This document shows positions 1-6,499 of a stretch of 9,257 nt of DNA, piece after piece. Position 1 is the stretch's first letter; each line of letters begins with the position of its first letter. Source of the DNA: Actinomycetota bacterium (lineage in GTDB: Bacteria > Actinomycetota > Aquicultoria > Subteraquimicrobiales > UBA9087). The DNA lies in assembly GCA_003491635.1 (NCBI GenBank), contig DNCG01000119.1:1-9257 (forward strand). The letters are read 5' to 3'. The position numbers and the translations under genes are program-made. The notes beneath the pieces are model-generated. The model made no database searches and was not told where the DNA came from. It saw only the letters and a program-made list of their open reading frames with translations.

Positions 1-677
1 AAAGGAAGCCCCTTATGTTTCCCCAGAATCTCTCCCTCTTCATCAACGATCTCACCCGGCAAAATCTTCTCCCGCACTTCGGCGAGAAGGAAACTCCTAT
101 AATCTCCCTTCGGGATGAAGCATACCTCCTGACTTTCGAGCTTCTTTGCAGGCAAACCCCTCTCCCCCGCCATGCCGCGGATGTCAACTTTTTTCAACAA
201 CCCCAAGGGCATCTTCAGATGACTCAACTGTTCCTGAGATAGCGACCAGAACATGTACGACTGGTCCTTCGCCGCATCAGCCGCTTTAAATACCAGAAAG
301 CGCTCTTTGGAGTCGCTGTATTCAACTTTGGCATAGTGGCCAGTAGCCAGATGAGTGGCACCCTTTTTGAGAGCAAACCCGAGGAGTTCACCGAACTTGA
401 TTAACCTATTGCAAACGATGCAGGGATTTGGAGTTCGCCCACAGAGATACTCCTTTAAAAAATAATCGATGATTTTTGATTTAAAGGTCGCCTTCAGGTC
501 AATACCGAAGTATGGAATACCCAAGGTCCTTGCGACCTGTTTCGCTTCCACATCGTCGGTAAAATCGCCCAGGAGCATGGAGACTCCAAAAACATCGTAA
601 CCCCGTTCGATCAAAAGAGCGGCAGCGACGGCACTATCGACTCCTCCGCTCAGAGCAACGGCTATCGTTTCCTTCAT
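1..677 (-). CDS. mnmA: tRNA-specific 2-thiouridylase MnmA (partial, C-terminus beyond window)
   Basis: MnmA activates U34 of tRNA Lys/Glu/Gln with ATP and replaces its 2-oxygen with sulfur in the cytoplasm. The gene starts at ATG 677-675, with AGGAG at 689-685 seven bases upstream, and about 225 of the usual ~355 codons are present; the end lies left of the window. The PP-loop SGGVDS is at residues 10-15. The motif GRTPNPCIVCN (80-90) holds the catalytic Cys89, and ESQEVCF (181-187) holds the second catalytic Cys186. GHYA (113-116) and KDQSYMFW (137-144) are also typical of the family. One point is unusual: the Asp of the common NPDxxC motif (E. coli Asp99) is Cys86 here, giving a CxxC. In Bacillus the gene follows a cysteine desulfurase gene; here only a repeat-filled gap precedes it. 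The function call is firm. Confidence 0.95.
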   Translation of the reverse strand, partial: MKETIAVALSGGVDSAVAAALLIERGYDVFGVSMLLGDFTDDVEAKQVARTLGIPYFGIDLKATFKSKIIDYFLKEYLCGRTPNPCIVCNRLIKFGELLGFALKKGATHLATGHYAKVEYSDSKERFLVFKAADAAKDQSYMFWSLSQEQLSHLKMPLGLLKKVDIRGMAGERGLPAKKLESQEVCFIPKGDYRSFLLAEVREKILPGEIVDEEGEILGKHKGLP

Positions 678-684
678 GAATCAA

Positions 685-689
685 CTCCT
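685..689 (-). promoter_or_regulatory. Ribosome binding site of mnmA
   Basis: AGGAG on the minus strand lies seven bases before the ATG at 677. It supports that start and shows that the mnmA message begins within or upstream of the repeat-filled gap. Confidence 0.7.
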
Positions 690-706
690 AATCCTTGCCA
701 GACGTC

Positions 707-748
707 GGATGACAGATGGCTTATGGCTGATAGCTGATGGCAGATGGG
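707..748. repeat. Degenerate heptad tract, ATGGCTG family
   Basis: Six consecutive 7-bp units cover this stretch without a phase break: GGATGAC, AGATGGC, TTATGGC, TGATAGC, TGATGGC, AGATGGG. The GC/GG at the unit end and the central AT recur in nearly every unit. No open frame with gene-like features occurs. It is the mnmA-proximal part of the 205-bp gap between rarA and mnmA (678-882). Confidence 0.75.
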
Positions 749-761
749 TAAATGAAAAGTG

Positions 762-810
762 ATTCTTAATTCTTAATTTCGCTCTTGCTCCCCTGGCCCC
801 TAGCCCCTGG
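762..810. repeat. Degenerate heptad tract, ATTCTTA then CCCCTGG families
   Basis: ATTCTTA occurs twice in tandem at 762-775. CCCCTGG, CCCCTAG, CCCCTGG follow at 790-810. The two families differ in sequence but are in the same 7-bp phase (790 minus 762 is 28), with two looser heptads between them. The tract is non-coding and lies within the rarA-mnmA gap. Confidence 0.7.
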
Positions 811-820
811 CCTCCATCTC

Positions 821-848
821 TTGACTGTTGACTTTTGACTCATGACCC
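821..848. repeat. Degenerate heptad tract, TTGACTN family
   Basis: Four tandem heptads occur: TTGACTG, TTGACTT, TTGACTC, ATGACCC. This is the rarA-proximal part of the gap and ends 34 bp from the rarA stop. Although TTGACT resembles a -35 hexamer, the copies run on the plus strand, away from the direction of every gene here, and no -10 box is suitably placed, so I read them as repeat units. Confidence 0.7.
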
Positions 849-882
849 TTTGCCCCGACCCCGGTTTCCTGGGGATCTCCCT

Positions 883-2235
883 TCATTCTTCACGCCCGAC
901 CCCTCTCAGTCTTCCGAGGTACTCGGCTATCTTTCTCTCATAGCCGGAATCGGAAGGAAAGTAATACTTCCTATCCTTGAGTTCGGTGGGCAAGTAATCC
1001 TGGGGAACGTAGTGCTCGGGAAAATTGTGCGGGTATCTGTAGCCTTCCCCGTGACCCAGCTTTTTTGCCCCCGGATAATGGGAGTCCCGTAGATGTTTCG
1101 GAACCTGATGAGCCCGTTCCCCTTCTACATCTCTGAGGGCCCCATCTATCCCCTTGATGACGGCATTGCTTTTGGGTGCGGTGGCAAGATATACCGCAGC
1201 TTGAGCAAGATTAAGGCGACATTCGGGTAAGCCAACAAACTGGACGGCCTGAGCAGCGGCCGTGGCAACCACCAGAGCCCGAGGATCGGCATTCCCCACA
1301 TCTTCGGAAGCAAAGATCACCATCCGCCGGGCGATGAACTTCGGATCCTCACCGGCATAGATCATCCTCGCCAGCCAGTATAGAGCGGCATCAGGATCGG
1401 AGCCGCGCATGCTCTTGATGAAGGCGGAGATGGTATCATAGTGCGCGTCCTCGCCATAGGCCAGAACCCTCTTTTGAACCGCATCCTCCGCGACGACAAG
1501 GGTTATCTTTCTGATCCCATCGTTGTCGGGAGAAGTCGTTGTGACCGCCGCCTCGAGGGCATTGAGAGCCAGCCTGGCGTCCCCGTTAGCGCTCTTGATG
1601 ATGTGTTTTAAAGCTGGTTGCTGGAACTCGACCTTCCACCCACCTAATCCCCTCTCCCGATCCTTCAAGGCTCGTTCCACAATCTCCTCGATATCTCCAT
1701 CGGAGAGGGGCTCAAACTGGAACACCCTGGATCGCGAAACCAGAGGGGGATTTACCTCAAAATAGGGATTTTCGGTGGTTACACCGATCAAGACAATGAC
1801 CCCTTCTTCCACCGCGGGGAGGAGGGCATCCTGCTGAGCCTTGTTGAAGCGATGTATCTCATCGATTAACAAGGTCGTTTTCCGGCCTTGAACGCTCAGA
1901 CGCTGCTTGGCCTCGACTATAACCCGTCTGATCTCAGCAACGCTCGAGGTCACTGCACTGATGCTGGCAAAATGAGCCTCGGTGAGAGTGGCGATGATAT
2001 TCGCCAGGGTGGTTTTCCCCGTACCGGGCCCCCCCCAAAAAATCAGCGAGTGGAGTTTATCTTCCCTAATGGCCTTGCGCAGAAGGGTACCCTCGCCAAC
2101 GATCTTCTCCTGCCCCACGAACTCTTCCAGGCTGGAGGGCCTCATTCGCAAGGCAAGGGGGGCACTCTTTTCCAACTCCTCTCCCAGCTTCTCCTTTAAT
2201 TGATCTTCGAAGAGATCCACTTCAACAACCCCCAA
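883..2235 (-). CDS. rarA: Replication-associated recombination protein A (RarA/MgsA, AAA+ ATPase)
   Basis: RarA is a cytoplasmic clamp-loader-like AAA+ ATPase that acts at stalled forks and on single-strand DNA ends with SSB. Visible motifs are Walker A GGPGTGKTT (68-76), Walker B LLIDEIHRF (122-130), the TTENPYFEVNPPLVSR block (153-168) with its arginine-finger region, and sensor-2 GDARLALN (218-225). The C-terminal MgsA-type tetramerisation domain includes YDTISAFIKSMRGSDPDAAL and ASEDVGNADP. Its length of 450 residues is normal. The start is uncertain. TTG at 2235 has GGAG ten bases upstream, while GTG at 2220 has GGGGG eight bases upstream and gives the family-like N-terminus MDLFEDQ; I slightly favour the GTG on homology. 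It lies 26 bp after the DUF2723 gene and is probably co-transcribed with it. Confidence 0.96.
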   Translation of the reverse strand: MGVVEVDLFEDQLKEKLGEELEKSAPLALRMRPSSLEEFVGQEKIVGEGTLLRKAIREDKLHSLIFWGGPGTGKTTLANIIATLTEAHFASISAVTSSVAEIRRVIVEAKQRLSVQGRKTTLLIDEIHRFNKAQQDALLPAVEEGVIVLIGVTTENPYFEVNPPLVSRSRVFQFEPLSDGDIEEIVERALKDRERGLGGWKVEFQQPALKHIIKSANGDARLALNALEAAVTTTSPDNDGIRKITLVVAEDAVQKRVLAYGEDAHYDTISAFIKSMRGSDPDAALYWLARMIYAGEDPKFIARRMVIFASEDVGNADPRALVVATAAAQAVQFVGLPECRLNLAQAAVYLATAPKSNAVIKGIDGALRDVEGERAHQVPKHLRDSHYPGAKKLGHGEGYRYPHNFPEHYVPQDYLPTELKDRKYYFPSDSGYERKIAEYLGRLRGVGREE

Positions 2236-2261
2236 CGAAGGACTACTCCAATTTTACCACT

Positions 2262-4508
2262 TTAAAGACGTTCAAGATGTTCACGGGCTTGGGCCACCCA
2301 CTCGCCATCGGGCTCCAGTTTCAGATACTTCTTAAATTCAACGGCGGCTTTCTTCGGCAACCCCTTTTCCTCGTAGGCCAAACCCAAATAGTAATGGGCT
2401 AAAGCAAAATCTGGCTCGCGCTGAAGAACCAGTCGATACTCCTTAATAGCCAGGTCATACTCTCCCCGGCAAGCATAAGCCACTCCCAGGTAACAACGAC
2501 ACGGGATGGCATCTGGTTTGAAAGCCAAAAATCTCTTATACAAGCTGACGGCCTCGTCGAATCTGCCACTCCTGATGTAGGCCATTCCAAGATGTGTGTG
2601 CGTTTTTTCGCCCGCACTGGGATCGTACAACTCCTTAGCTTCCAACAGTTCATCGATGGCTCTCTCATCATTACCGAGGTGATAGTGGCAAATCCCCAGG
2701 GCTTCGTGCACATATGGAGATTTCGGCATGATATGGAGAATCTTTCTATATTCGATCAACGCCTTCTCAGGAAAACCACGACCAAGATAAAAGGCACCTA
2801 GATCGAAATGGGATTTGGTCAGTGCACCCAAGGCATTATCGTCTTTATAGACCCTCGTATCGTTCTGGCCACGCAAATGGGGCAATACTCTCTCGCCGGT
2901 TTCGCACTGCTCCTTTCCCACTCGAAAAGCACTGCCCACATAGACCAAACCATATCTTTTGTCAACCCGTAAATCATAATGGGTCAGATAAAGGGGTTGA
3001 GAGCCCAAATTGAGGGTAACAAACTGGCTAACCAATTTCGCCTTGGATGCACTAGGAAGGGACGGAACTTTCACGAGAGGGTACCTCCGCAAGATATCCC
3101 ATCGGTACCAGGACATAACCCGAGGAGAGGCAACAACGATGGCCACATCTGGCCTCCGTTCCTCCACATACTGCATATATTCTATGGGAAAAATGGTGTT
3201 ATCCCCACCATTAATAACCAGGAGAGATTTTGGTTCCAGGACATCCAGGATGCTAGCCGCTCTATCATAGGCAAAAAAATATCTGCTCTTATCAACGCAT
3301 CGATAGTGAGCAAAGAGAGGAATGAGTGCGATCAAAAGAGCGAGACCACAGATAGCCACCTCTCGAAGACCGATGGAGTCAAATCTTCTTCGGAAAATTA
3401 AATCAAGAAGAACCCCCGCACCCATACCCATCCAAAGGGAAAAGACCATGAAGGAGGGAATAAAATAAACCTCTTCCGACTTCCAGTACTCCATATAGCG
3501 AAGAAAAACAACACAAACCAGGATGTTGACTGCAAAAAGACCAAGCAAAAGCCAGAATCTCTTCCCATGCTTTTTGAAAGAGGCCCAAATCCCAACCGGA
3601 CCCAGGAACACGAGATAGGGTGTGAACTGCCTAACCAAAGTCCTGAAATAGAAGATGATGCGCGGTATGAGCTCGGCAAAAGAAAAGACAATCAAACCAC
3701 TCCCATGATATAAATCGCTCCTATAACACGCCATGGTTACATGATCCAGAAAACGAGAAAATGAACTGGGATCACCCCAGTTTTTAAGGGGCTCTCTGGC
3801 GGCGCTGATTGGTAAGTAAAGGTAGACGGAAAGCCCCAGAAGCAAAAGCAGGAACATAAACGGCAATCTTTTTACACTCAGCAACCTCTGATGATCCGTT
3901 GCCAGAATAAAACCCAAGAAAACGGGGGAAAAGATGAGCATGATGGGATGAACGGCGAGACTCAAACCATAGAGAAAGACGAAAATATATAAAAGAGGGG
4001 TAAAGCTTTCAACTTTTTTCTCCCAAACCAGCAAGATGAGAATCAGAAGAGCCAGAAAGAAGGCGCTGAGGGTATAAACCTCGGCGATAACGGCTTGAGA
4101 CCAAAAGGTGTGGGAAAAGGAAAGGGCAAGGGCAGCAAAGACCGCCGACACAAAGGAGACTGGAGAGGGGTTTTGTTTGATGAACTCCACCCCAATGAAG
4201 TAAACAAGAACTACGGTCAAGGAGGCAAAAAAAGCCGAAACCAAGTTCACGCGAAAAGCGACTTCACCGATGGGAAGAAGGGTAAATAACCTCCCAATTA
4301 GGACATAAAGAGGAAACCCCGGAGGATGTGGAACACCTAAGGTATAAACTGCGGTTATGAAATCGCCGCTATCCTCAAAAGTCACAGTGGGAGCAAGGGT
4401 CCGCAGATAAACACAGAGGGAGAGAAAAAATAAGCAAAAGCCAGCGACCAATTTCCTGTTGGATGAGAGGTAGCCCGATGCTCTCTTGATCAATCCATCC
4501 TCTTTCAA
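2262..4508 (-). CDS. DUF2723/TMEM260-like multi-pass membrane protein with C-terminal TPR array
   Basis: This protein of 748 residues is a likely membrane glycosyltransferase of the GT-C type. The N-terminal half has many hydrophobic segments (for example near 21-36, 90-108, 117-133, 146-161, 188-203 and 216-232). The first loop has FEDSGDF (44-50), followed by GVPHPPGFPLY (58-68), the hallmark block of DUF2723; acidic residues in that loop are catalytic in related GT-C enzymes. A soluble region follows, and residues about 563-745 form roughly five tetratricopeptide repeats (YLGxAYxxxGxxxxAIxEY pattern). Eukaryotic TMEM260 is an O-mannosyltransferase; the bacterial substrate is unknown, and a polyprenyl-phosphate sugar donor is inference. 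Start codons are TTG at 4508 or TTG at 4493, the latter with AAAGAGG five bases upstream. It sits between the 6S RNA and rarA, a place where Bacillus has a different gene. Confidence 0.85.
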   Translation of the reverse strand: MKEDGLIKRASGYLSSNRKLVAGFCLFFLSLCVYLRTLAPTVTFEDSGDFITAVYTLGVPHPPGFPLYVLIGRLFTLLPIGEVAFRVNLVSAFFASLTVVLVYFIGVEFIKQNPSPVSFVSAVFAALALSFSHTFWSQAVIAEVYTLSAFFLALLILILLVWEKKVESFTPLLYIFVFLYGLSLAVHPIMLIFSPVFLGFILATDHQRLLSVKRLPFMFLLLLLGLSVYLYLPISAAREPLKNWGDPSSFSRFLDHVTMACYRSDLYHGSGLIVFSFAELIPRIIFYFRTLVRQFTPYLVFLGPVGIWASFKKHGKRFWLLLGLFAVNILVCVVFLRYMEYWKSEEVYFIPSFMVFSLWMGMGAGVLLDLIFRRRFDSIGLREVAICGLALLIALIPLFAHYRCVDKSRYFFAYDRAASILDVLEPKSLLVINGGDNTIFPIEYMQYVEERRPDVAIVVASPRVMSWYRWDILRRYPLVKVPSLPSASKAKLVSQFVTLNLGSQPLYLTHYDLRVDKRYGLVYVGSAFRVGKEQCETGERVLPHLRGQNDTRVYKDDNALGALTKSHFDLGAFYLGRGFPEKALIEYRKILHIMPKSPYVHEALGICHYHLGNDERAIDELLEAKELYDPSAGEKTHTHLGMAYIRSGRFDEAVSLYKRFLAFKPDAIPCRCYLGVAYACRGEYDLAIKEYRLVLQREPDFALAHYYLGLAYEEKGLPKKAAVEFKKYLKLEPDGEWVAQAREHLERL

Positions 4509-4696
4509 ATAAGAAACTCCGCCTTGCCGTGCCTGAATACTAGATTGAACCCTGCGCTCCGCAAGTGGGTGCTCCTCCTACTTGCTTTATGAGTCCCTAT
4601 ATAAGGGCATTCAAGCCACAAGTAGAGCCGGGCTCCCAAGGTAGATGTGTTGGCTCAAATTAGTAGTGGCAAACACGAACAAGGCAGAGCCTCCCT
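4508..4696 (-). ncRNA. ssrS: Probable 6S RNA
   Basis: The stretch after aspS has its own promoter (4731-4703), a predicted start at A4696, and about 185 nt that fold as an interrupted rod. Pairings I could draw by hand are 4689-4680 with 4526-4517 (10 bp, one G-U), 4677-4671 with 4534-4528, 4664-4661 with 4542-4539, 4658-4652 with 4551-4545, a large open central region, and an apical arm 4625-4619 with 4584-4578 ending in a CCCT/AGGG hairpin. The closing stem is followed by TTTCTTATTT, which can serve as terminator and 3' tail. Size, rod shape with central bubble, and position just after aspS (as for BsrA in Bacillus subtilis) all match 6S RNA, which mimics an open promoter and sequesters housekeeping RNA polymerase. 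No T-box or tRNA features were seen. Exact ends are estimates. Confidence 0.75.
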
Positions 4697-4702
4697 ACAG
4701 AC

Positions 4703-4731
4703 AATATAGCACTACTTCAATCGAATGTGAA
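4703..4731 (-). promoter_or_regulatory. Sigma70/A-type promoter for the 6S RNA
   Basis: On the minus strand, TTCACA (4731-4726) and TATATT (4708-4703) are separated by 17 bp, and a TG one base before the -10 gives an extended -10 element. The -35 matches consensus at five of six positions. It overlaps the last codons and stop codon of aspS. The expected start is near A4696. Confidence 0.65.
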
Positions 4732-6499
4732 GCTCTCTTAGCTGTTTACCGTCAACTTCATCGGGAGCACCCGTCATGAGACAGGAGGCCGTCTGAGTCT
4801 TGGGGAAGGCAATGACATCTCGGATCGTATTTCTGCCCGCAATGAGCATCACCAGCCGATCAAGACCAAAAGCGATCCCCCCATGCGGAGGGGCACCGTA
4901 CTGAAAAGCATCCAACAAAAAACCGAACTTTACCTTTATGTCTTCAGTTGAAAGTCCCAGCAAGTGAAAGATCTTATCCTGGAGCTTCCTATCGTGTATC
5001 CTTAGACTCCCGCCACCGATCTCCACGCCATTGACCACCAGATCATAGGCATAGGCCCTGGCAGCGAGGGGTTCCCTTCTCAGGATAGGAATAGATTCCC
5101 TGGTGGGCATGGTAAACGGATGATGATGAGGCTTTAGTCTCTTCTCCTCCTCGTCGTATTCGAAAAGGGGAAAATCGATAATCCAGACGAATTTGAATCC
5201 ATCTTTATCCATTAAATTCAGCTCCCGGGCCAACCTCTCCCTCAGCATTCCCAAAATCTCAGAGGCCTTTTTCCTCTCGGCAGCCACCAAAAGAAGCAAA
5301 TCACCTGCTCGCCCCCTCATCCTGTCGACTATCCTCTCTGTCTCCCTCGCGCTCAAAAACTTGGTGATGGGAGACTTAACCTTCCCATCCGATTCCACCA
5401 CCATCCAAGAGAGACCCTCATTCCCCTGTTCACTGACGAACTTGACCAGTTCATCAATTCGTTTGCGGGTAGCCCCGCCAGTGGCGGGGCTATAACCAGA
5501 GACATTTATTCCCCTGACGACTCCGCCTGAAGAAATTACCTCGGCAAAAACCCGAAATTCAGTTTGACTGAGGAGGTCGGAGATGTCCACAAGCTCCAAG
5601 CCATACCTTAAATCGGGCTTGTCCGTCCCATATCTGTCGACCGCCTCTTCGTGAGGAAGCCTCGCAAACGGAGTTTTTATCTCGATGCCGGCAGCAGCGA
5701 AGATATCGGTCATCATCTCCTCTATCAAACCCAAAATATCCTCCTGGTCAACGAAGGACATTTCAATATCGATTTGGGTATGCTCGGGTTGCCTATCCGC
5801 TCTCAAATCCTCGTCCCTAAAGCAACGGGCTATCTGATAATACCGCTCAATCCCCCCCACCATGAGTATCTGCTTGAATAACTGAGGTGATTGGGGAAGA
5901 GCATAAAAGTGCCCACGCTGCAGTCTGCTGGGAACCAAATAATCCCTGGCTCCCTCGGGCGTGCTTTTGGTCAGAATGGGGGTCTCCACCTCAAGAAACC
6001 CTTGCCGATCCAGAAAATCCCTAACGGTCTCCGTCACCACATGCCTGAGTTTTAAGAGCTCGAGCATCTCCTCTCTCCTGAGATCCAGATACCTGTATTT
6101 CAACCTCAAGCTCTCGGCGACTTCGATTTCCTCCTCCAGCTCAAAGGGAGGCGTTTTGGCGGGATTAAGAATCTCCATATCCTCAACCGATACCTCAACC
6201 TCTCCCGTGGGCAACCTGGGATTCGCCGTGCCCTCCGGCCTCTTCCTCACCCTCCCCTTAATGCATAAAACATATTCGCTGCGTACCTTCTCCGCCACCG
6301 CGAAGGAGTTGGGGCTCTCCGAGGGACTCACCACGGTCTGCACGAGCCCCTCTTTATCTCTGAGATCGATGAAGATCAATCCACCATGGTCTCTCCGGCG
6401 ATGAGCCCAACCCATCAAAACCACGCTCTCGCCGACATTGTTCAGAGAAAGCTCCCCGCAATAATGGGTCTTCCTGGAGTATCTCACTTCCCCGCTCAT
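4712..6499 (-). CDS. aspS: Aspartyl-tRNA synthetase, bacterial type, probably non-discriminating
   Basis: This enzyme charges tRNA with aspartate in the cytoplasm. Its 595 residues match the bacterial form. They comprise an N-terminal OB-fold anticodon domain (about 15-110), the class II core, a GAD insertion (about 285-420) and a C-terminal extension. Motif 2 is FRDEDLRADRQPEHTQID (227-244) and motif 3 is GIAFGLDRLVML (541-552). His38 in RRRDHGG and Gly90 in RPEGTANP are the residues associated with enzymes that also charge tRNA-Asn; discriminating enzymes typically have Leu and Lys there. The ATG abuts the hisS stop (TAG-ATG), with AAGGGG nine bases upstream. An oddity is residues 337-343 (SPATGGA) in the GAD region, which are encoded by a perfect GC-rich palindrome and look like a short insertion. 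Confidence 0.97.
   Translation of the reverse strand: MSGEVRYSRKTHYCGELSLNNVGESVVLMGWAHRRRDHGGLIFIDLRDKEGLVQTVVSPSESPNSFAVAEKVRSEYVLCIKGRVRKRPEGTANPRLPTGEVEVSVEDMEILNPAKTPPFELEEEIEVAESLRLKYRYLDLRREEMLELLKLRHVVTETVRDFLDRQGFLEVETPILTKSTPEGARDYLVPSRLQRGHFYALPQSPQLFKQILMVGGIERYYQIARCFRDEDLRADRQPEHTQIDIEMSFVDQEDILGLIEEMMTDIFAAAGIEIKTPFARLPHEEAVDRYGTDKPDLRYGLELVDISDLLSQTEFRVFAEVISSGGVVRGINVSGYSPATGGATRKRIDELVKFVSEQGNEGLSWMVVESDGKVKSPITKFLSARETERIVDRMRGRAGDLLLLVAAERKKASEILGMLRERLARELNLMDKDGFKFVWIIDFPLFEYDEEEKRLKPHHHPFTMPTRESIPILRREPLAARAYAYDLVVNGVEIGGGSLRIHDRKLQDKIFHLLGLSTEDIKVKFGFLLDAFQYGAPPHGGIAFGLDRLVMLIAGRNTIRDVIAFPKTQTASCLMTGAPDEVDGKQLRELHIRLK
5470..5492. repeat. GC-rich 23-bp palindrome inside aspS
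   Basis: Two perfect 11-bp arms (TAGCCCCGCCA and its complement) flank one base; in the mRNA this gives a 10-bp stem with a three-base loop. It encodes parts of Tyr336 to Thr344 in the GAD insertion, at a place where I recall relatives having a shorter glycine-rich turn. The core is shared with 8370-8388, which suggests a dispersed element rather than codon chance. Confidence 0.7.

Noticed and set aside
821..841. TTGACT copies as -35 boxes
   Set aside because: They are tandem heptad units on the plus strand, with no gene in that direction and no matching -10 at a proper distance.
857..877. Rho-independent terminator after rarA
   Set aside because: CCCC/GGGG arms with a GG/CC extension could form a hairpin just after the rarA stop, but no U-tract follows on the minus strand.
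2127..2140. Short palindrome in rarA (CCAG-G-CTGG region) as a third copy of the palindrome family
   Set aside because: It lacks the GCCCCGCC core and encodes the conserved RPSSLEEF block, so it is ordinary coding sequence.
4095..4289. Basic plus-strand open frame rich in Lys/Gly
   Set aside because: It is antisense to conserved membrane segments of the DUF2723 protein, with no ribosome site or homology that I recognise.
4538..4566. Weak TTGCGG/TAGTAT promoter for the membrane protein gene
   Set aside because: The hexamers match consensus poorly and lie inside the paired 3' half of the 6S RNA.
4517..4711. T-box or other amino-acid riboswitch leader
   Set aside because: No T-box sequence or antiterminator was seen, the downstream gene is not a synthetase, and the long closed rod fits 6S RNA better.
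5961..6404. Plus-strand 147-codon open frame rich in Ser and Leu
   Set aside because: It lies antisense to highly conserved aspS sequence, and its composition is what complementing that gene would give.
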